This document shows positions 61,101-64,000 of a stretch of DNA of 64,000 nt, one piece after another (positions within the stretch are counted from its first letter, which is position 1; the number at the start of each line of letters is the position of its first letter). The notes beneath the pieces were generated by a model. That model was not told the DNA's origin. It did no database searches and saw only the letters and a list, made by a program, of their open reading frames with translations. Source of the stretch: Nectonema munidae (taxonomy: Eukaryota > Nematomorpha > Nectonematoida > Nectonematidae); the NCBI GenBank assembly GCA_030549495.1, contig JAUIRK010000509.1, positions 310,001-374,000 on the forward strand. Direction: 5' to 3'. The translations under genes and the position numbers were made by a program.

Positions 61101-63637
61101 TAGAAAGAATTTGATATGTATGTATATATGCATGCATAGATACGCATATTTTAAAACTAATCAAAGAATTTATATAATGGAGCTTTGCTTTTAAAAGTGC
61201 TTATTGAACAGCTTTACGAGTGAGATTCATAATATCGGAGAGACAAAATACTCTAACAGTGTCAAAGGGAAGCTTTTCACACGATATCTGTGCATTTCAA
61301 ACTCTTAAAGTTTATGAGGAGAGTGAGAGCATTTTAAAGCAATTTTCGCATCAGCAATGCATTTACTCCTACTATACTCGGATACATCTACATCGATATC
61401 ATGACGTGATAAGTGGAAGCGATTAAACGTGTCAGTCAATCCAGGACAAAATATTTCATTTTAATTTGCTGTATCGAACATTTCATCATCAATAATAACA
61501 CGCTTATAAAGGTTAGACTTTAATAATAGAAATTTTAATTGCAATGATGTATTCAATGTATAATTTGTAAAAGTTAAGAATCCAAAATGCCAAAAACATT
61601 GAATACCTATCGGATTATTATCGTTTAAAGTGTTTCCCTTGCCTATGCTATGGTATGCAAGTCTATTCATAGCGTTGTTGGAGATGAAAAAAGATGCAAT
61701 TTCGTCTTACTTTTGACAAGAGGGCAGCAATGAGTGTAGGCCTTGAAGTTGAACAAAGAAGATATGCTTAGGTAGTCGGAGGCCTTTCCAACGAACGTTC
61801 GCTCATTTGTTATCTAAAAAGTTAGGGAAGAGAATGAAAGACTAGCTTCACAATTTCTATTTTTGCAGTTGAATATATATAATATATATACTTATACATA
61901 CATAAACCGGTTATAGACCAGAGTCGACATATGTCGACTTTACAAAAATATGAATCGTCTGCGTTTATTAATTCTTTTTAATACAAATCTTCTGCTTTAT
62001 ACTAGATATCGTCTGATTATTCTGTTCGTTAAAGGGTTAAGGTAGTGCTTATTTTAAACGATAATAATGAGCCAGCTTACTAAAGATTAAAATAATACAA
62101 TTTGTTTACCTGATTACTTCGTCCCTTTTAACCCGTTAACGCCCAGAGTCGACATATGTTGATTTTACAAAAATAAATCGTCTGCGTTTATCAAAGCTCT
62201 TTAATACAAATCTTCTGCTTTACATTAGATATCGTCTGATTATTCTGGTTGTTAACGGATTAAGTTCCGTCTTTTTAACTTTATTTTCTTTTCTTTTTTA
62301 ACTTTTTTAATATAAAGAAGGAAAAAAGATGAAATTAAAGCACACAAGAAGGAATTAAATATAATATAAGACTAATTTAAGCGTAAGCTTTATAATGTGA
62401 TGAATTAGTGCTACGTTTTTTTTTACTTTTTCATTGATTCTTTTTTTTGTTGCTATTTATACTTCATTAATCACAGTAAAAATGCCAAACTTGATTTTAA
62501 TTTAATTATTTTTATTTTCAAAAGTATGGCAATAAAAGATGGAAGATAGTGTACGCAATAAGCAGATAGAAAGATTTTAAAAAAATAGGATGTTTTAGAA
62601 AACACACAAAGATGATTTTTGAAAGTTGATGTCAAAAGCCAAAACAGCCGCTTGGAGACGCCAACATGGTGATAAAATTTGTAAAAATAGGACAAATAAG
62701 ATATACACAGTTCCGTAAGTTATGTGTGATGAAAATAATTATTCATGATGTTATACAATAATGAATATGGCAAAGAAAAAAAGAAAGATTGTAGGTGTAT
62801 ATACATATTATTATCATTAGAAGCAAATACTAGGAGTGGTCGGTGTAACTATTTTACCTACAAACATAGCAGTTGGAGATGGAGCATCATAGTGAGAGTT
62901 GTAGGATTGAAGACAAAAGGATAAAACCCATTTTTGTAGCTGCTTTATAGGAAAAGGAAGGCTTCAGAGCTATTGAAGAGAGTGGATACCTTGTACGAGA
63001 AGGATTGCTTTGATTTTGTATATTTATGAAAAGGTAGGGACATTTTGTGAATGAGACGAGGCGAAGTTCTCTCTTTTTGAAAGTTGAAAGAGATGAATTG
63101 ATTAAATATAGGAGGGAGCATCGAGTATATGTATTTGTATAAAGTGACGTAGACAATGGGATTGTATATGTCTTCAAGTTTCAATAGAGAATTTATGAAA
63201 AAGATATTGTTAGTGTGATAAATTGGGTAGCAATTGAAAATAACTCTCAAAATCCTTTTTTGAATAAAAAGTCTTTTGTGTGACCCCAGTTGAAAGTACT
63301 ATACCTTAGGTGAGGTAGGAAAAGACTTTTGTAAAGGATAATCATTGTTTTAGTGGGCAGGAATCTTTTGGCCTGTTTCAGCATGCTACAAATGTAAGCT
63401 AGTTTGCGCGAAATATGTGACACGTATATGTGATAAGTATAGTTCTAAATTATATAAAGTAAATGGAGGGTGAATGACCTTAGTTTCCGGCAAAAGAAGG
63501 CAGATGAGAGCGATGTTGATGAAAGTGAGCGAAATGGAGAAGAAAGGAAGGAGTTTATAATTTTCGTGATGGCTCAAAGCAACACCACAAAGTGGACCGA
63601 GAATGTAGCCGAAGGAAAAAGCACAACCAATCAGCGC
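42989..63637 (-). CDS. MFSD10: MFSD10-type major facilitator transporter, 3' part of gene
   Basis: Eight minus-strand exons were found: 63637-63479, 61813-61711, 58392-58284, 56723-56668, 52010-51920, 49716-49669, 45306-45217 and 43107-42989. All junctions keep phase except between exons 4 and 5. There a short connecting exon (phase 1 to 0) is missing or was not recognised. The visible coding length is 775 bp, about 257 residues; MFSD10 proteins are about 450, so the N-terminal half lies right of the window. Landmarks in order are AFSFGYILGPLCG, LLLPETK, IIFLTHQKHKFSN, GRMFVVIGVVMMFVQG, IPSFLLVGLANTT, VLPSLTSFIT, NKGTLMGIFRSLGFLART and FWYFGAEVFY. The proteins are multi-pass organic-anion or drug-type transporters of inner membranes in mammals. 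The exons sit in very long, repeat-rich introns. Confidence 0.85.
43472..45216. other. MFSD10 intron 7, simple repeats only
   Basis: It holds a (AATC)n stretch with an inverted GATTGATT partner at about 44154-44188 and a (GA)n run near 45067-45081. No coding exon is supported. Confidence 0.45.
45217..45306 (-). CDS. MFSD10: MFSD10 exon 7 of those visible
   Basis: The acceptor is TTTTCATATAG and the donor GTAAGTTG, with phase 1 in and out. It encodes GQNVNKGTLMGIFRSLGFLA, the motif most typical of MFSD10/tetracycline-type MFS proteins (GxxxGxxRSLGxLAR), followed by RTIGPLFSSV. Confidence 0.92.
45307..46489. other. MFSD10 intron 6, first part, nothing recognised
   Basis: Open frames at 45638-45880 (-) and 45736-46008 (+) overlap each other and resemble nothing known. 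They are most likely chance or repeat-derived. Confidence 0.35.
46490..46628 (+). repeat. TTC-tailed dispersed repeat, copy 1 (3' end)
   Basis: ACTTTTTGTGCAGCAGTT, CTGTTAAATC and AATGACAAATATAATTAATA, followed by CTTCTTCTT, match 50492-50622. Only the 3' end of the repeat is present. Confidence 0.65.
47050..47690. repeat. Interspersed repeat, copy 2 (see 4095-4890)
   Basis: It begins near GACCGGATTTAAAC. The shared interior has TTTCACAACAAATTAGAAA and ATTTTAATTTTGTAATTAGAG. It ends in repeated ATATCC/GGATAT words (CCGAATATCCGGCAAC, GCGGATATCC). Confidence 0.5.
47691..49668. other. MFSD10 intron 6, second part, nothing recognised
   Basis: No exon, RNA gene or repeated family match was seen by eye. 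Confidence 0.35.
49669..49716 (-). CDS. MFSD10: MFSD10 exon 6 of those visible
   Basis: The acceptor is TTTATACATTTAG and the donor GTAAGCG, with phase 1 in and out. At 48 bp it is a small exon encoding SAIVLPSLTSFITLH, matching the family's AAxVVPxLTxLxS segment. Confidence 0.88.
50038..50622 (+). repeat. TTC-tailed dispersed repeat, copy 2 (longest)
   Basis: It ends in AATTAATAAATC and (TTC)n, as does the copy at 46490. The middle part (GGGAGATATTTTCTCC, GGAAGAAATAATTTGTTC, GAAACAAATAG) is related to 53860-53960. Overlapping open frames on both strands give no known protein. The tail suggests a non-LTR retroposon. Confidence 0.6.
50623..51919. other. MFSD10 intron 5, nothing recognised
   Basis: No exon or repeat match is supported. 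Confidence 0.35.
51920..52010 (-). CDS. MFSD10: MFSD10 exon 5 of those visible
   Basis: The acceptor is TTTTCCTTATCAG and the donor GTAATTG, with phase 0 in and phase 1 out. It encodes GIFLAIPSFLLVGLANTTLF and YIGLLLYS, matching the family's LLLIPAFLLIGxxxxxLxLxLGLxLYS. Confidence 0.9.
52011..53699. other. MFSD10 intron 4, first part
   Basis: A+T-rich. The missing connecting exon (family consensus around GYxRR) should lie between here and 56668, but I could not find it. Confidence 0.4.
53700..53960 (+). repeat. Dispersed repeat, copy 3 (related to 50038-50622)
   Basis: GGGGAGACATTCTCC, GAGGAAGAAATTATTCGTG and CTTAAAACAAATAG align in order with the 50420-50490 part of copy 2. There is no TTC tail here. 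Confidence 0.45.
54765..54905 (+). repeat. Dispersed repeat, copy b (see 59185-59395)
   Basis: It shares ATGGTATTTTAATTACCAAG and AATAGTAAT with 59275-59330. Confidence 0.5.
55459..55693. repeat. Inverted repeat with ~68-bp arms (foldback MITE candidate)
   Basis: The left arm (AAAAAGCTCTATGAATAG, TTGGAATGTAGTTAAAGTAA) at 55459-55526 is repeated in reverse complement at 55628-55693 with a few mismatches. The spacer is about 100 bp. No flanking duplication was confirmed. Confidence 0.7.
56668..56723 (-). CDS. MFSD10: MFSD10 exon 4 of those visible
   Basis: The acceptor is CACATTCTTTAAG and the donor GTAGATT, with phase 2 in and phase 1 out. It encodes KDQGRMFVVIGVVMMFVQG, matching the family's QQGKMFxxIGLxMxxIQG. 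Confidence 0.88.
56724..57966. other. MFSD10 intron 3, first part, nothing recognised
   Basis: Short open frames at 56770-56967 (+) and 57594-57824 (-) have no recognised motif. Confidence 0.35.
57967..58110 (-). repeat. tRNA-derived SINE, copy 4
   Basis: It has the same layout as 38151-38294, with box B reduced to GGTTCGATACC on the minus strand. It lies in MFSD10 intron 3, 174 bp from exon 3. Confidence 0.75.
58284..58392 (-). CDS. MFSD10: MFSD10 exon 3 of those visible
   Basis: The acceptor is TTTCTTCTTTAG and the donor GTAAAACT, with phase 1 in and phase 2 out. It encodes MIGCVHFLFTFFFSTLQYN and IIFLTHQKHKFS, matching the family's LFLFSGLEYTLSFLTHQRFxFS. Confidence 0.9.
59185..59395 (+). 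repeat. Dispersed repeat, copy c (longest)
   Basis: It matches the reverse complement of 24315-24490 in its first half and 54765-54905 in its second half. Its ends are not defined. Confidence 0.55.
59491..59786. mobile_element. hAT MITE (296 bp) with perfect 8-bp target duplication
   Basis: The terminal repeats are CAGTGGCGGATGC and GGATCCGCCACTG. ATATATTG is duplicated exactly at 59483-59490 and 59787-59794. Poly-C tracts lie near both ends. It is the younger relative of 40741-41138. Confidence 0.9.
60071..60418 (-). repeat. tRNA-derived SINE with a different head
   Basis: On the minus strand from 60418, TGGCCTAGTGG fits the box A consensus exactly and GGATCGATTCC resembles box B. The distal part (60071-60150) shares AAGGCACAATT and TAAAGGTA with the other SINEs but has a (GA)n expansion. 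The head differs from copies 1-4. Confidence 0.65.
60419..61710. other. MFSD10 intron 2, nothing recognised
   Basis: Open frames at 60941-61147 (-), 61220-61426 (+) and 61461-61670 (-) have no recognised motif or matching splice sites. Confidence 0.35.
61711..61813 (-). CDS. MFSD10: MFSD10 exon 2 of those visible
   Basis: The acceptor is AACTTTTTAG and the donor GTAAGAC, with phase 0 in and phase 1 out. It encodes the intracellular loop segment KASDYLSISSLFNFKAYTH (family: DxLSPLxLxxFxAV). It is the least conserved of the exons; support comes mainly from phase and order. Confidence 0.75.
61902..62040. mobile_element. piggyBac-like MITE, copy 3
   Basis: It ends in AAAGGGTTAA with a degraded left end. 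The interior GAGTCGACATATGTCGA, ATCGTCTGCGTTTAT and CAAATCTTCTGCTTTA is shared with copy 4, 87 bp away. Confidence 0.7.
62128..62263. mobile_element. piggyBac-like MITE, copy 4 (best ends)
   Basis: Starts TTAACCCGTTAACG and ends GTTAACGGATTAA. TTAA at both ends and CCC-starting termini are typical of piggyBac-type elements. It is 136 bp long. Confidence 0.75.
62880..63350 (-). pseudogene. LINE ORF2 C-terminal fragment (a different family)
   Basis: The minus-strand frame carries FIQKRILRVIFNCYPIYHTN, FFINSLLKLEDIYNP, TLYKYIYSMLPPIF and SKQSFSYKVSTLFNS. This is the pattern QKRxLRIIxNxxxxxxT..LF..LxILKLxDIxxxxxxxFxYK.....LP..F seen after the RT thumb in many animal LINEs. It differs from the TTATG-tailed family. 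One stop lies upstream near 63300. Confidence 0.7.
63479..63637 (-). CDS. MFSD10: MFSD10 exon 1 of those visible
   Basis: The acceptor is TTTGATTGATAG; the donor AAG|GTCATT is weak. It is phase 0 in and out. It encodes ALIGCAFSFGYILGPLCGVA and a second TM segment ending LICLLLPETK, matching the family's VGIAFSLAFTLGPxxGA and FLPET. Upstream exons lie beyond the window. Confidence 0.85.
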
Positions 63638-64000
63638 CTATCAATCAAATAAACGAAAATAACGCAATTTATCTGTGAAAAGCAAAGCACACTCTATTTA
63701 TCGCATTCAAAGTGCAAAGTTGATGAATATACGTTCAATTTTTTTCATTTCAAAAGATTTAATACAATATTTTGGCAAAATTTTTGAAATAAATACTAAA
63801 TACTCCACTGATCATGATGATATGTGATATATCCACATATGATTTTAGGAAAGAAATACAAAGTCATTGATCTCATTTTTGGAATAGCACTTTGCAAATC
63901 CTATATATTTCAATAATTTGAAAAGGATCGGTTTAAAAAATCAAATTGAATTATTTTAAAACTTCTTTATTGTCAATTTTCGTGTTTTTGTCAAAAGATT
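63638..64000. other. MFSD10 intron, nothing recognised
   Basis: A+T-rich with no exon seen before the window ends. Confidence 0.4.

Noticed and set aside
62887-63177. Second overlapping minus-strand open frame
   Set aside because: It is a shadow of the LINE frame 63250-62945, which carries the recognisable motifs.

Overview
This window looks like nuclear DNA of an A+T-rich invertebrate animal. Three animal genes with spliced exons are recognisable, separated by long introns and intergenic DNA full of decayed transposable elements. There is no bacterial gene organisation. The species cannot be named from the sequence. An Lbx-type homeobox gene points to a bilaterian or close relative.

Genes. 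(1) Minus strand, 12413 down to 3754: the 5' third of an organic-anion-transporter (SLCO/OATP) gene. Four exons join in phase; the rest lies left of the window. (2) Plus strand, 36455-41782: a complete two-exon ladybird-type (Lbx) homeobox gene of 198 codons, with an EH1 repressor motif and a full homeodomain. (3) Minus strand, 63637 down to 42989: the C-terminal half or more of an MFSD10-type major-facilitator transporter. Eight exons are recognised; one short connecting exon was not found, and the first half lies right of the window. Lbx and MFSD10 converge tail to tail, about 1.2 kb apart. A near-perfect 132-bp inverted repeat sits between their 3' ends. I see no functional link between the three genes beyond being neighbours.

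Region by region. 1-3.7 kb: piggyBac transposase relic and hAT/pogo scraps. 3.7-12.4 kb: SLCO exons, with a pogo/Tigger relic and a hAT MITE in the introns. 10.9-24.5 kb: dense repeats, including SINEs, several LINE fragments, a Penelope-like RT fragment, a LINE split by a nested hAT, and a dispersed repeat with a 13-bp target duplication. 24.5-34 kb: more LINE 3' ends, an inverted minisatellite and two adjacent hAT elements. 34.9-35.8 kb: a very long (ATG)n array. 36.4-43.1 kb: Lbx and the MFSD10 3' end. 43-64 kb: MFSD10 introns carrying MITEs, SINEs, inverted repeats and a LINE fragment.

All repeat boundaries, target-site duplications, splice phases and translations were worked out by eye. 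No database search was possible, so family names rest on recognised motifs.
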